Positions 17,348 to 25,880 of a DNA stretch of 64,000 nucleotides are shown here, one piece after another; positions within the stretch are counted from its first letter, which is position 1, and each line of letters opens with the position of its first letter. The translations under genes were made by a program, and so were the position numbers. The stretch is from Companilactobacillus sp. (lineage in GTDB: Bacteria; Bacillota; Bacilli; Lactobacillales; Lactobacillaceae): assembly GCF_022484265.1 (NCBI RefSeq), contig NZ_JAKVLR010000001.1:2356001-2420000 (forward strand), read 5' to 3'. The notes under the pieces were generated by a model that was not told the DNA's origin, made no database searches, and worked only from the letters and a program-made list of their open reading frames with translations.

Positions 17348-19631
17348 AGTTTAGTTGCAATGTTGCATCTTCACTGTCAGCGGATTCTTTCAGTAGTGGA
17401 GATAATTCTTTTTCCGCACAAAGCGTTAGATGATGCATTGCTCTAGTACAAATAGTATAAAGCGTGTCGCGACTACGGTCGTCTGGATAATTTTGAGCCG
17501 ATACATTATGAGCAATCACCGCATCAAACTCTAATCCTTTTGCCAGATAAATCGGTAGGATGATGATACCCTTTGGTACAGATCTGAAGTTAGCATCTAC
17601 TAAGGTTACTAGAGCTTCGTCCCCGTAATGCGTATAAACTTGTTCAGCTTGAGCTTCATTTCTAGTCAAGATAGCCACAGTTTCGTATTGTTTATTCAAT
17701 TCACGGGCACAAGATTTCAAACCTTGATAATATCCCATTTCATCGTCATAGACGTGGATCTCAGGTTTGTCGCCTTTTCTTGAAAAAGCTTTGATCTTCT
17801 CAGTATCAGGTAAAAGTTGGCTAGCAAAGTTAGTGATCTCTGCTGTTGAACGATAACTCTGGTTGAGATTGATTGTCGTCATATGCTTCTTATTAAATAA
17901 CTCGCTGATCGAGGTGATCAAATCTTTGCTACGATATGAACTAGTCAGGACATCTTGTGAACGGTCACCTAGAAGAGTCATCTTAGCAGCAGGAAAGGCA
18001 TGCTCGATATATTTCAGCTGAGCCATTGTGTAATCTTGAACCTCATCGATGAAGATGTGTTGGATACCAGAATTGATACCAGAATCAGTCACATAATCAC
18101 GTAAGTAGAGGACAGCCACGGCATCGCTCAAACTTAATTTATGAGCTTCCACGTTGTGATCGATAGCTTCGATCATCGTATCCCAAATTTTAGTGGAAAC
18201 GATTTTTTGATCAAGGTGACTTAACAAGTACAAGTACTCTTGATAAGGATTGAAGAAGTAATTGTTGACCAAAGCATTGTAAATTGGTGCATAGCGGTCT
18301 TTCAAAAATTCTTCGGCAATAATGGAACGCTGATTGGTTGATTCTTCAATTTTGTGATCAGTGATGATCTGTTGGAAATCCTCATCAGATAAATTATCGA
18401 TCTCAGCTTGGACCCAATCATCGTCACGGTCACGATGAATACGTTTTTGAAGACGTTTGATCAGAGTGTTTTTAGTCTTCAAAAAACGATCAGGGATGCT
18501 GTAGGCAGTATTTTGAGATTCATAAATTTTTGAAATCTCGTCTTTAGTGAAGAAGGGACGTCCTTCAAAGATAATATCTTCAAAATGGAGTAGATGTTCT
18601 TTGTTTTGATTTTCTAGAACTTCCAAGTCATTCAAAAATTCAGCGCTTTCTTTGTATAGTCGAATATCGACCATATCTTGAGGTAAGTTGCGTTCATCTT
18701 TTTCATAGCGTTCAAACAAAGTTTCAACTTGAATACCAGTTAGTCGCAGTGAGATGAACTCATTTAGAGTTACCTGACGCATGTTTCTTTCACCTAAACT
18801 TGGCAAAACCTCTGAAATATAATTGCTGAATAGACGGTTGGGTGAGAACAAGATGATCTGATCAGCATTCAAGCTGGCACGACTGTGATACAAAAGAAAG
18901 GCCACTCTTTGTAAAATGGCAGAAGTCTTACCACTACCGGCTACACCTTGAACTAACAGAACATCAGAATGCGTATCACGGATGATCGTATTTTGTTCGT
19001 GTTGGATAGTTGCCACGATACTTTTCAAATATTCATCGCTATATTCTGATAAAACTGATTGTAGAATTTCATCGCCAACAGTTTCGTTAGTATCGAACAT
19101 ATTTTTTATCTTATTATTAATGATCTGGAATTGACGTTTCCGTTTTAAATCCACCTCGGCAGTTCCAGTAGGAGTTGGGTAGTTAACTTTGCCAAGCGTA
19201 CCATTGTAATAAATACCAGAAATTGGTGCACGCCAATCATAGATGAGAAAATCGCCGTCGTCATCTTGCAGCGTCGAAGTTCCGATATACAAAGTATCTT
19301 TTTCGCCATCTTCGACAATGTCGATCCGACCAAAATAAGGAGAACCTTGCAGGTTTTGGAGCTTTTGTTTATTGGAAGATAAGATGTTTTCGTTCTCAAC
19401 AGCCAAATAAACTAATTGTTTCTGTTGCTGAACAGAGGCGTTGGTTTCCATTTGGTCATCGACTTCAAACGTGTTGACCTTGGTGTTTTCGCCGTAGTTA
19501 CGTTCAATCTTGCTAGTTTCTGAATGGGCTTTATCTAAATCATTTGTCACTTTTTCAATCTTGTCATCGATAATGTCAGCGACTTTATCGACTCTTTGTT
19601 GTTCTAATTCTTTACTGTCATTTATGGCCAT
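17346..19631 (-). CDS. helD: HelD-like RNA polymerase recycling ATPase (UvrD/Rep-type)
   Basis: 761 residues, superfamily 1 helicase-like. Walker A is VQGVAGSGKTSAILQRVAFL, Walker B region is HIFIDEVQDYTMAQLKYIEH, and later motifs include LNQSYRSTAEITNFA and ILPIYLAKGLEFDAVIAHNV. The N-terminal coiled coil (residues about 1-75) is that of HelD, which removes RNA polymerase from stalled complexes with delta. rpoE (delta) is in this window at 47 kb. ATG 19631 is chosen for its GCGAGG site; an upstream ATG at 19652 has none. Confidence 0.9.
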   Translation of the reverse strand: MAINDSKELEQQRVDKVADIIDDKIEKVTNDLDKAHSETSKIERNYGENTKVNTFEVDDQMETNASVQQQKQLVYLAVENENILSSNKQKLQNLQGSPYFGRIDIVEDGEKDTLYIGTSTLQDDDGDFLIYDWRAPISGIYYNGTLGKVNYPTPTGTAEVDLKRKRQFQIINNKIKNMFDTNETVGDEILQSVLSEYSDEYLKSIVATIQHEQNTIIRDTHSDVLLVQGVAGSGKTSAILQRVAFLLYHSRASLNADQIILFSPNRLFSNYISEVLPSLGERNMRQVTLNEFISLRLTGIQVETLFERYEKDERNLPQDMVDIRLYKESAEFLNDLEVLENQNKEHLLHFEDIIFEGRPFFTKDEISKIYESQNTAYSIPDRFLKTKNTLIKRLQKRIHRDRDDDWVQAEIDNLSDEDFQQIITDHKIEESTNQRSIIAEEFLKDRYAPIYNALVNNYFFNPYQEYLYLLSHLDQKIVSTKIWDTMIEAIDHNVEAHKLSLSDAVAVLYLRDYVTDSGINSGIQHIFIDEVQDYTMAQLKYIEHAFPAAKMTLLGDRSQDVLTSSYRSKDLITSISELFNKKHMTTINLNQSYRSTAEITNFASQLLPDTEKIKAFSRKGDKPEIHVYDDEMGYYQGLKSCARELNKQYETVAILTRNEAQAEQVYTHYGDEALVTLVDANFRSVPKGIIILPIYLAKGLEFDAVIAHNVSAQNYPDDRSRDTLYTICTRAMHHLTLCAEKELSPLLKESADSEDATLQLN

Positions 19632-19645
19632 ATAGTTACCTCGCG

Positions 19646-19674
19646 TTGACAATCTTCTATAAATTACTTATTAT
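19646..19674 (+). promoter_or_regulatory. Promoter of the trpS T-box transcript
   Basis: TTGACA (19646-19651), 17 bp spacer, TATTAT (19669-19674). Start of transcription is expected near 19681. It lies just upstream of divergent helD. Confidence 0.85.
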
Positions 19675-19680
19675 TAAACC

Positions 19681-19889
19681 TAATTAAAGTATATTAAATC
19701 ATAGTCATTTTTAAGTACTAATTCAAGTAAGTTGTATCAGAGAATAGTTTCTAGTCTGGAAAAACTATCGACCTTGAACTGGGAAATGGGAATGGGCAGT
19801 TACCTTATAACTGAGAGTGGTAGAAGATATTCTACAAAACAGGTGGTACCACGCAAGAGCGTCCTATTAATTTAGGCGCTCTTTTTTTA
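19681..19889 (+). promoter_or_regulatory. Tryptophan T-box leader of trpS
   Basis: tRNA-sensing transcription attenuator. Stem I is closed by TTCAAG and CTTGAA; the specifier codon TGG sits at 19780-19782 directly after that stem, with AGTACTAA on the other side of the loop. The AGAGA bulge and a distal hairpin (AATAGTTT/AAAACTAT) follow the family plan. A stem III hairpin GTAGAA/TTCTAC precedes the T-box sequence AACAGGTGGTACCACG (19839-19854). The terminator AGAGCG-CCT/AGG-CGCTCT with T7 ends at 19889. Uncharged tRNA-Trp should favour the antiterminator and raise trpS expression. Confidence 0.93.
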
Positions 19890-19990
19890 GTTGGAGTAGC
19901 GCAAAAGGCGCATACTCCAACTTAACGCGACGCTCCGCAGGTCGTCGCGATTCCGATTGAAAGAAAAGCGGCAGTTCACTTGAATAAAAT
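19890..19990 (+). repeat. Palindromic repeat family member between T-box and trpS
   Basis: Starts directly at the terminator T-run with a hairpin GGAGTAGCGC...GCGCATACTCC, then AACTTAACGCGACGCTCCGC, then GATTCCGATTGAAAGAAAAG. An inverted copy lies behind trpS at 21609-21672, and related copies lie at 25.6-25.9 kb. Confidence 0.8.
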
Positions 19991-20114
19991 ATATCAGTTC
20001 ACTTCAATCAAACATAGCGAGTGACCTATCTACATAAAATGTGGAAATCATTCCGCCTCACTCACCACAGTAACCACCGATTTAATATACTAAAAATCAA
20101 ATGGAGGAATTACC

Positions 20115-21128
20115 ATGGCAACGAATACAATTTTAACTGGTGACAGACCAACCGGAAAATTACATATTGGGCATTATTTAGGTTCATTAAAGAACCGTGT
20201 TGAACTTCAAAATGAAGGCAAATATAAGATGTTTATTATGATTGCCGACATGCAAGCTCTGACTGATAATGCTAGAAATCCCGAAAAAATCCGTAATAGT
20301 TTGATCCAAGTGGCTTTAGACTACCTATCTGTAGGAATCGATCCTGCAAAAACTAATATCTTAGTTCAATCACAAATCCCTGCATTGAATGAATTAACAA
20401 TGTATTATTTGGATCTGGTCAGTGTAGCACGTTTGGAAAGAAATCCAACCGTTAAATCAGAAATTAAACAAAAAGATTTTGGCCAAAGTATTCCAGCTGG
20501 ATTTTTAACATATCCAGTTAGCCAAGCTGCTGATATTACGGCATTTAAGGCTGATACAGTTCCAGTTGGTGACGACCAAGAACCAATGATCGAACAAACA
20601 CGTGAAATTGTTAGAACATTCAATCGTGTTTATGACACAGATACTTTAGTTGAGCCAGAAGGTGTATTTCCTCCTAAGGGACAAGGACGTCTACCTGGTA
20701 TTGATGGCAACGCCAAGATGAGTAAGTCACTTGGAAACTGTATCTATCTATCAGAATCAGCTGATGAAGTCACTAAAAAAGTTATGTCAATGTACACAGA
20801 CCCAGATCACATTCACGTTGAAGATCCCGGTAAAATTGAAGGAAACACAGTCTTCACATACTTAGACGCTTTTGCAACAGACAAAGCTAAAGTTGCTGAA
20901 TTAAAGGAACAATATCAAGCAGGTGGTTTGGGAGACGTTAAGGTAAAACGTTACTTAAATGACGTCTTGCAAGAGATCCTTGAACCAATCCGTAAGAGAC
21001 GTGCAGAATACGAAAAGGATATTCCAGCAGTTTACAAGATGTTAGAAGAAGGAAGCGCACGAGCAAACGAAGTAGCAAATCAAACATTGTCAGAGGTACG
21101 CCACGCAATTGGAGTTGATTACTTTTAA
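20115..21128 (+). CDS. trpS: Tryptophan--tRNA ligase
   Basis: Class I aminoacyl-tRNA synthetase, 337 residues, normal size. Motifs: GDRPTGKLHIGHYLGSLKNR (HIGH) at the N-terminus and DGNAKMSKSLGN (KMSKS). RBS GGAGG. Charges tRNA-Trp; expression is controlled by the T-box leader, although about 220 bp of repeat-containing sequence separate leader and start codon. Ends at a long hairpin. Confidence 0.97.
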   Translation: MATNTILTGDRPTGKLHIGHYLGSLKNRVELQNEGKYKMFIMIADMQALTDNARNPEKIRNSLIQVALDYLSVGIDPAKTNILVQSQIPALNELTMYYLDLVSVARLERNPTVKSEIKQKDFGQSIPAGFLTYPVSQAADITAFKADTVPVGDDQEPMIEQTREIVRTFNRVYDTDTLVEPEGVFPPKGQGRLPGIDGNAKMSKSLGNCIYLSESADEVTKKVMSMYTDPDHIHVEDPGKIEGNTVFTYLDAFATDKAKVAELKEQYQAGGLGDVKVKRYLNDVLQEILEPIRKRRAEYEKDIPAVYKMLEEGSARANEVANQTLSEVRHAIGVDYF

Positions 21129-21163
21129 GTGCTCTTAGCGCTTCGCGCTTAGAGCACTTTATC
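21127..21163 (+). terminator. Probable trpS terminator
   Basis: AGTGCTCTTAGCGC-TTC-GCGCTTAGAGCACT hairpin; the T-run is short (TTTAT), so efficiency is uncertain. Confidence 0.65.
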
Positions 21164-21175
21164 GGCCAGCCAAAA

Positions 21176-21411
21176 GGCTGGGAGATTCCTTTGAAAAGAA
21201 AACTGCAGTAACTCACATAAACTAAAGATGAACATGAACTAATCATCCTTAGAATCCAGATACTTGAGCTAAATCAAAGTGAGACTCGAACTCCAATCAG
21301 ACGGCTGGGAGATTCCCCTGAAAAGAAAACTGCAGTAACTCACATATACTAAAGATAAACCTGAACTAATCATCCTTAGAAACCAGATACTGAATTTACT
21401 TAGAGTGAGAC
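21176..21411. repeat. Two direct repeats of about 110 bp, period 127 bp
   Basis: Units start with GGCTGGGAGATTCC at 21176 and 21303 and share AAAAGAAAACTGCAGTAACT and ATGAACTAATCATCCTTAGA-type stretches (second unit with a few substitutions), ending near GTGAGACT. The inner GATTCC...TGAAAAGAAAA part resembles the element in front of trpS. No coding sense is visible. Confidence 0.85.
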
Positions 21412-21608
21412 TTCAACTTAATATGTATTCGATTGTAGAAGAAATGCTTAGCATTTCTTCTTTTTTTATTGTATTAAAACAACAAATGGAAACTCCTTTG
21501 TTACGTGCAAGCCTTAAGTTACGATAAGCGTTTCACGCTAACCGTAACTAAATCTTGACCTACAAACCAATAATTGCCTGTATATGGTCGTTGTTTTTAA
21601 GCGCATTC

Positions 21609-21672
21609 GTGACGACCTGCGGAGCGTCGCGTTAAGTTGGAGTACGCACATTTTGTGCTACTCCAACTAAAA
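21609..21672 (-). repeat. Inverted copy of the trpS-leader palindromic repeat
   Basis: On the minus strand it reads AGTTGGAGTAGCACAAAATG...GTACTCCAACTTAACGCGACGCTCCGCAGGTCGTC, nearly identical to 19887-19950. trpS is therefore flanked by inverted repeats about 1.7 kb apart. On the minus strand this copy too is preceded by a hairpin and T8. Confidence 0.85.
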
Positions 21673-21685
21673 AAAACGCTTTCCC

Positions 21686-21720
21686 TTGATAAAATCAACA
21701 AAACTCTTGATTTTATCAAG
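21686..21720. promoter_or_regulatory. Two palindromic operator candidates in front of the marR operon
   Basis: TTGATAAAATCAA (21686-21698) and CTTGATTTTATCAAG (21706-21720) are perfect dyads whose centres are 21 bp apart, two helical turns. A TATACT at 21733-21738 is a possible -10 just downstream. This fits autorepression by the MarR protein encoded next. The two dyads can also pair with each other, forming a terminator-like hairpin for minus-strand transcripts. Confidence 0.6.
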
Positions 21721-21785
21721 AGTAGGCGTTACTATACTTTCTGGCTCTAAAAATGAAATTATATTTTTTATTCGGAGATAATATT

Positions 21786-22220
21786 TTGGATTATACGATT
21801 TTAACTGGTTTTGCTACCAGATACATGATGACTAAGAAACGTACATTAACCTCAATTCTGAAAAAAAGAGGCATGCGTACTCTCGATGGTATCCTGATGG
21901 TCTTTGTCGACAAGCACCCTGACTTGAGTCAGGAGAAAATCGGCGAGATCACTCTTTTTGATGGTGCAAGTATTGCGCGTTCTTTGAAGCGTCTTGAGGA
22001 AGCTGGGTTTGCTGAACGTAAAGTTCATCCAACTAATCATCGTAAGAAACTTGTTAATCTGACTGAAGATGGGACAGCTTTTTTGAAAGAAATCAAAAAG
22101 GCCGACCATAAGGTCAGCGACAAATTGTTTGAGGACGTTTCTGAAGATGATCAAGAGGCTCTTGAAAGAATCTTAACGCATGTATTCAACAACTTTGATA
22201 AGATCGAAATCCCGAAATAA
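21786..22220 (+). CDS. MarR-family transcriptional regulator
   Basis: About 144 residues, winged helix. Core: SQEKIGEITLFDGASIARSL (recognition helix region) followed by the wing GFAERKVHPTNHRKKLVNLT. It probably represses itself and the exporter operon behind it. The frame has an ATG at 21753 without a usable ribosome site, while TTG at 21786 follows CGGAGAT at good spacing, so TTG is preferred; this is a judgement. The effector is unknown. Confidence 0.85.
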   Translation: MDYTILTGFATRYMMTKKRTLTSILKKRGMRTLDGILMVFVDKHPDLSQEKIGEITLFDGASIARSLKRLEEAGFAERKVHPTNHRKKLVNLTEDGTAFLKEIKKADHKVSDKLFEDVSEDDQEALERILTHVFNNFDKIEIPK

Positions 22221-22267
22221 AGATGAGTTAAAGCTTTTTAAAAAATTGAGAAGAGGTAATTGCTATC

Positions 22268-23779
22268 GTGAATAGTGATAAACATTTAGATATAAATGGG
22301 AAACCCTTCAACCGTAATCTCATGGTTCTTGTACTCCTTGTCGGTACTTTCTGTACTGTCTTAAACGGAACTATTTTGACTACAGCCTTTCCTACTTTGA
22401 TGAGCACATTCAACGTTTCAACGTCTGCTGTTCAATGGCTTACAACTGGATTTTTAATGGTTAACGGTATCATGATTCCAGTTACAGCCTGGTTGAGTAC
22501 TAACTATAGTACAAAGTCGCTATATTTGTTCGCTATGTCAACATTCTTGTTAGGTACTGTACTTGCTTTTATCGCACCTAACTTTGCGACTATTTTGATT
22601 GGTCGTTTGGTCCAAGCCGTCGGTGTTGGTATTACGATGCCACTGATGCAGATCATCATGCTTTCGATCTTCCCGGCTAACCAACGTGGTACAGCCATGG
22701 GTCTTGGTGGTTTAGTTATCGGACTTGCTCCTGCTATTGGACCTACACTTTCAGGTTGGATCATTGACAACTGGTCATGGAGAGATTTATTCGGAATGAT
22801 CATTCCTATTGTTATTTTGGTTTTGATTGCCGCTATTTTCTTCATGCATCCAGTTATTAAAACTAGAAAAACTAAACTAGATATTCCTTCATTATTACTT
22901 TCAACATTAGGCTTTGGTGCCTTGCTTTACGGATTTTCTTCAGTTGGTGATGACGGTTGGGGTTCCCCAGTCGTATTGATCTCGATCATCGGTGGTCTCT
23001 TATTGATCCTATGGTTTGGATATCGTCAATTGCACATGGAAACTCCATTCTTGGAACTACGAGTTTTCAAAGTTAAAAAATTCAGTATCGCTGCTGCACT
23101 TTCATCAACAGTTAACATGGCGATGATCGGTGTCGAAATGATCTTGCCATTGTACTTGCAGATCGTTAAAGGCATGTCAGCATTCCATTCCGGATTGACA
23201 CTACTTCCTGGTGCTCTTTTGATTGGTGTTATGTCACCAATTACTGGACGTGCATTCGATAGATTCGGTCCGAAAGATCTTGCTAGAATGGGTATGTTCT
23301 TATTAACAGCCGGAACTATTCCTTTCCTATTCTTGACTAAGAACACACCAACATTAGACATCGTAATTCTTTATGCTGTCCGTATGTTTGGTATTTCAAT
23401 GGTCTTGATGCCTGTTACTACCGATGGTATGAACGCCTTGCCATTTGACTTGATGAGTCATGGTACAGCCGTTAATAATACTGTTCGTCAGGTATTTAGT
23501 TCAATGGGTACTGCTATCTTGGTCAGTGTCCTTACAAACGTTACAAACAACGTTAAACCTGGTAAAGGCTTATTACACTCAGCACCACTTGAATATAAAG
23601 ACAGTTTCTTCAATGCAACATTGTCCGGATATCACGCAGCCTTTGCTGTTGCCATCTTATTTTGTTTGATTGCAATGATCATTACCTTCATGGTTAAAGA
23701 CGGTGCAAAATCAAAATCAGTCGTAACAACAAATCCTGTTGAAAAAGCAGCTAATCAAGAAAAGGCGGGTGACAAATAA
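22268..23779 (+). CDS. MFS drug exporter, DHA2 (EmrB/QacA) type
   Basis: 503 residues with 14 expected membrane helices. The N-terminal part contains TVLNGTILTTAFPTLMSTFN and WLTTGFLMVNGIMIPVTAWL, and LIGRLVQAVGVGITMPLMQ is the motif-A/C region of the DHA2 group. GTG start behind AGAGG. It lies 47 bp after marR and overlaps the next gene by one base, so the three form an operon for efflux of toxic compounds; the substrates are unknown. Confidence 0.92.
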   Translation: MNSDKHLDINGKPFNRNLMVLVLLVGTFCTVLNGTILTTAFPTLMSTFNVSTSAVQWLTTGFLMVNGIMIPVTAWLSTNYSTKSLYLFAMSTFLLGTVLAFIAPNFATILIGRLVQAVGVGITMPLMQIIMLSIFPANQRGTAMGLGGLVIGLAPAIGPTLSGWIIDNWSWRDLFGMIIPIVILVLIAAIFFMHPVIKTRKTKLDIPSLLLSTLGFGALLYGFSSVGDDGWGSPVVLISIIGGLLLILWFGYRQLHMETPFLELRVFKVKKFSIAAALSSTVNMAMIGVEMILPLYLQIVKGMSAFHSGLTLLPGALLIGVMSPITGRAFDRFGPKDLARMGMFLLTAGTIPFLFLTKNTPTLDIVILYAVRMFGISMVLMPVTTDGMNALPFDLMSHGTAVNNTVRQVFSSMGTAILVSVLTNVTNNVKPGKGLLHSAPLEYKDSFFNATLSGYHAAFAVAILFCLIAMIITFMVKDGAKSKSVVTTNPVEKAANQEKAGDK

Positions 23780-24501
23780 TGATTCAAATTTCTATTCTTG
23801 TCTTTGCAGCATTAGCTTATTACTTCGCAGTTTTTCTAAAAAATAAACGAGTTGGCTATTCACTAACAACAATCTTTATTGTTTTGTTTGTTGCTTCAAT
23901 TGGATTGCTAGTTGGAAACGAATATAGTCATTTTGGAATGGAAAAAGTTACTAATGAGAAAACTTTCCAGATTCAGACAGTTAAAAAGGGTTCAAACTTA
24001 CTACTATATAAGCCATTAGGTACTAGTGGTAAGGAAAAGGTTTATATTTATCGTACACCTGCTACAGAAAATGCTAAGAAACCTGATACAACTAAGGCAG
24101 ATGTCAACGTTACTAATAAAGTACAACGTGGAGACAGCGACATTGCTAAGGTCGATCAAAAGACAACACGTTGGGAATACAAGAACGATTTCTATGCTTT
24201 CTTGTTTAACCTATCAAACAATAACAATGAGTTTATTAAACAAACAAATACCTTTAAAGTTGGCAACGATTGGTTAGTCTTGACTACAAATCAAGCTAGT
24301 CAATTAGCCAAAAAGATGAAAGATAAAAATGTTCAAGCCCAAATGAAACAAGAGGGTGAAGCATTCGTCAAAAAAGCCGTAGCTCAAGAAATGCAAGCTA
24401 ACCCATCCTTGACAAATGTTCAACAACAACAAATTATCAAAAAAGCTCAGGCTCAATACAAAGCCCAAGCAACTAAAGAAATAATCGCCAGTTTGAAATA
24501 A
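23779..24501 (+). CDS. DUF4811-type membrane protein
   Basis: 240 residues: two N-terminal membrane helices (about 3-20 and 29-48), then an extracellular or cell-surface part ending in a Gln/Lys/Ala-rich coiled coil (about 180-240). The start codon overlaps the exporter stop (TAATG), implying translational coupling. Proteins of this type regularly follow DHA2 exporters in lactobacilli; an accessory role in export is inferred from that pairing only. Confidence 0.75.
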   Translation: MIQISILVFAALAYYFAVFLKNKRVGYSLTTIFIVLFVASIGLLVGNEYSHFGMEKVTNEKTFQIQTVKKGSNLLLYKPLGTSGKEKVYIYRTPATENAKKPDTTKADVNVTNKVQRGDSDIAKVDQKTTRWEYKNDFYAFLFNLSNNNNEFIKQTNTFKVGNDWLVLTTNQASQLAKKMKDKNVQAQMKQEGEAFVKKAVAQEMQANPSLTNVQQQQIIKKAQAQYKAQATKEIIASLK

Positions 24502-24529
24502 CTGGTAATATAATTCTCCCCAGAATTAT

Positions 24530-24565
24530 AAAAGCGCATCTGGAAAAATCCAGATGCGCTTTTTT
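24530..24565 (+). terminator. Terminator of the marR-exporter operon
   Basis: AAAGCGCATCTGG/CCAGATGCGCTTT perfect stem with AAAAAT loop and T-run. Confidence 0.92.
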
Positions 24566-24600
24566 GGCATTCGTTCATATGTGTATTAATAATGCAGATA

Positions 24601-25422
24601 CTATTTAACGTTCAAATTAACAGTTCCTAGGCCATTGTCAAAAGTTGCATGCCATTCGCCTTTTGTAAGTGATGGTGGCAAGACGAACGTACCAGAAGAT
24701 ACACGTTGATCTTTCAACAAGCGTTTACCCTGTGAATCCAACTTGTTGACCAACCATTGCAATGATTTAAGTGGATTGCCCAACACTTCAGACGATTTGC
24801 CTGATTTCAAGTTTTCGCCGTCATGATAGAGGGTAGCTGAAACATTTTCCAAGGCATCGACAGTACCAAATTTATTAGTGTCGAATTCATCGCCATAAAC
24901 GACCAATCCACTGACAGCACCATCTGACATTACCATGTATTTTGAAAGACTTGGGAACCAGTCTTTAAATCTTGAATCAGGCACCTCTAAGGCAGGGGCA
25001 ACAGTAGTCTTGTTCATCAAGTCTTCTAGGGTATCGTCAGGCGTCAAATCTTCCTTTGCTCGGAAGCACATTTCCACTTCGACTAAAGGCTCCATAAGGT
25101 CTTTTAAATTTACGTTTGCAGGTGCCTTCAAAAAACGATCACGCATCTCGGCTCCATATAGTGGTTCGTCTGAGTCGAACATGTCTTGAGTTTCTTTGCT
25201 AGTCAATGAAACTTTGTAGCCGCCAACTTCGCCTTTTTTCAAGCGTGTAAAAGCTTCTTGTACGTTGTAAGCTGCGTTTTCGTCTGGTGCATAGTCTGTC
25301 CATTCGTCTTCGTTAAGTGGTAAGCGGGTATTAAATGCGGTTGTCAAAGCATTTGCGAAAGCTTGTTGGTTTCCTGTTAATGTTGTTTGGTTTTCCTTAA
25401 GTGTAGTTGTATTTTGTGTCAT
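24601..25422 (-). CDS. 2-keto-4-pentenoate hydratase / fumarylacetoacetate hydrolase-like protein
   Basis: 273 residues, MhpD-like fold. Family blocks: GGYKVSLTSKETQDMF, EPLYGAEMRD, LMEPLVEVEMCF with the acidic metal ligands, and ALEVPDSRFKDWFPS. Such enzymes hydrate 2-hydroxy-dienoates or decarboxylate oxaloacetate-like acids; the LAB role is not established. ATG 25422 is preceded by GGAGG. The gene lies about 450 bp behind a T-box leader on the same strand, which points to a link with amino acid supply, and its start overlaps a 35-codon upstream frame. Confidence 0.8.
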   Translation of the reverse strand: MTQNTTTLKENQTTLTGNQQAFANALTTAFNTRLPLNEDEWTDYAPDENAAYNVQEAFTRLKKGEVGGYKVSLTSKETQDMFDSDEPLYGAEMRDRFLKAPANVNLKDLMEPLVEVEMCFRAKEDLTPDDTLEDLMNKTTVAPALEVPDSRFKDWFPSLSKYMVMSDGAVSGLVVYGDEFDTNKFGTVDALENVSATLYHDGENLKSGKSSEVLGNPLKSLQWLVNKLDSQGKRLLKDQRVSSGTFVLPPSLTKGEWHATFDNGLGTVNLNVK

Positions 25423-25504
25423 GAGTGAATCCTCCATAGAATTTTATATTTGTATTTTTAATCTGAATCTGACCTTTGCTAATGTTACTAATATTAGGTT
25501 CCAT
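25397..25504 (-). CDS. 35-codon frame overlapping the start of the hydratase gene
   Basis: ATG 25504 follows AAAGGAAGTGAG at good spacing and the frame runs 35 codons (MEPNISNISKGQIQIKNTNI at its start), overlapping the hydratase start by 26 bp. It contains no membrane or signal sequence. It could be a small protein or only a device for translational coupling. I do not recognise a family. Confidence 0.4.
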   Translation of the reverse strand: MEPNISNISKGQIQIKNTNIKFYGGFTHDTKYNYT

Positions 25505-25589
25505 AGGACTCACTTCCTTTGTTGAGATTTGATTCATTAATTTATGTTGGGCAGGGGACTTGATGTTGACTGTGAGGGGGAATGCTGTT

Positions 25590-25880
25590 AAAGCATGGAA
25601 TCGCAACATCCTTCGGAGTGTTCCGTTAAATTGCTCTACGTGTCTTCGACGACTAGAGCAACTAAAGGAGCGTTGCGTTAAGTTGCTCTATGTGTCTTCG
25701 ACGACTATAGCAATTAAATGCAATGTTTTCGGTGGACTGCTGCTTTTTTCAATCGGAATCCCGATGATACGTATGCTATGTTTCCGGTGAGCTGCAGCTT
25801 TTTTTCAATCGGAATCGCAACGTCCTTCGGAGCGTTCCGTTAAATTACTCTAAGCTTCTTCGAAGCTAAGAGTAACTAAA
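25590..25880 (-). repeat. Cluster of palindromic repeat units downstream of the second T-box
   Basis: On the minus strand the region starts at the T-box terminator T-run with hairpin ACTCTTAGCTTC/GAAGCTTAGAGT, then AATTTAACGGAACGCTCCG and GCGATTCCGATTGAAAAAAA. Variant units recur: a second GATTCCGATTGAAAAAAGC at about 25742-25760 and two TAGAGCAA...TTGCTCTA hairpins with TCTTCGACGAC loops at 25630-25715. Same family as the elements around trpS. Confidence 0.8.

Noticed and set aside
19890..21672. Composite transposon around trpS
   Set aside because: The inverted repeats contain no transposase and I see no target-site duplication; kept only as a repeat finding.
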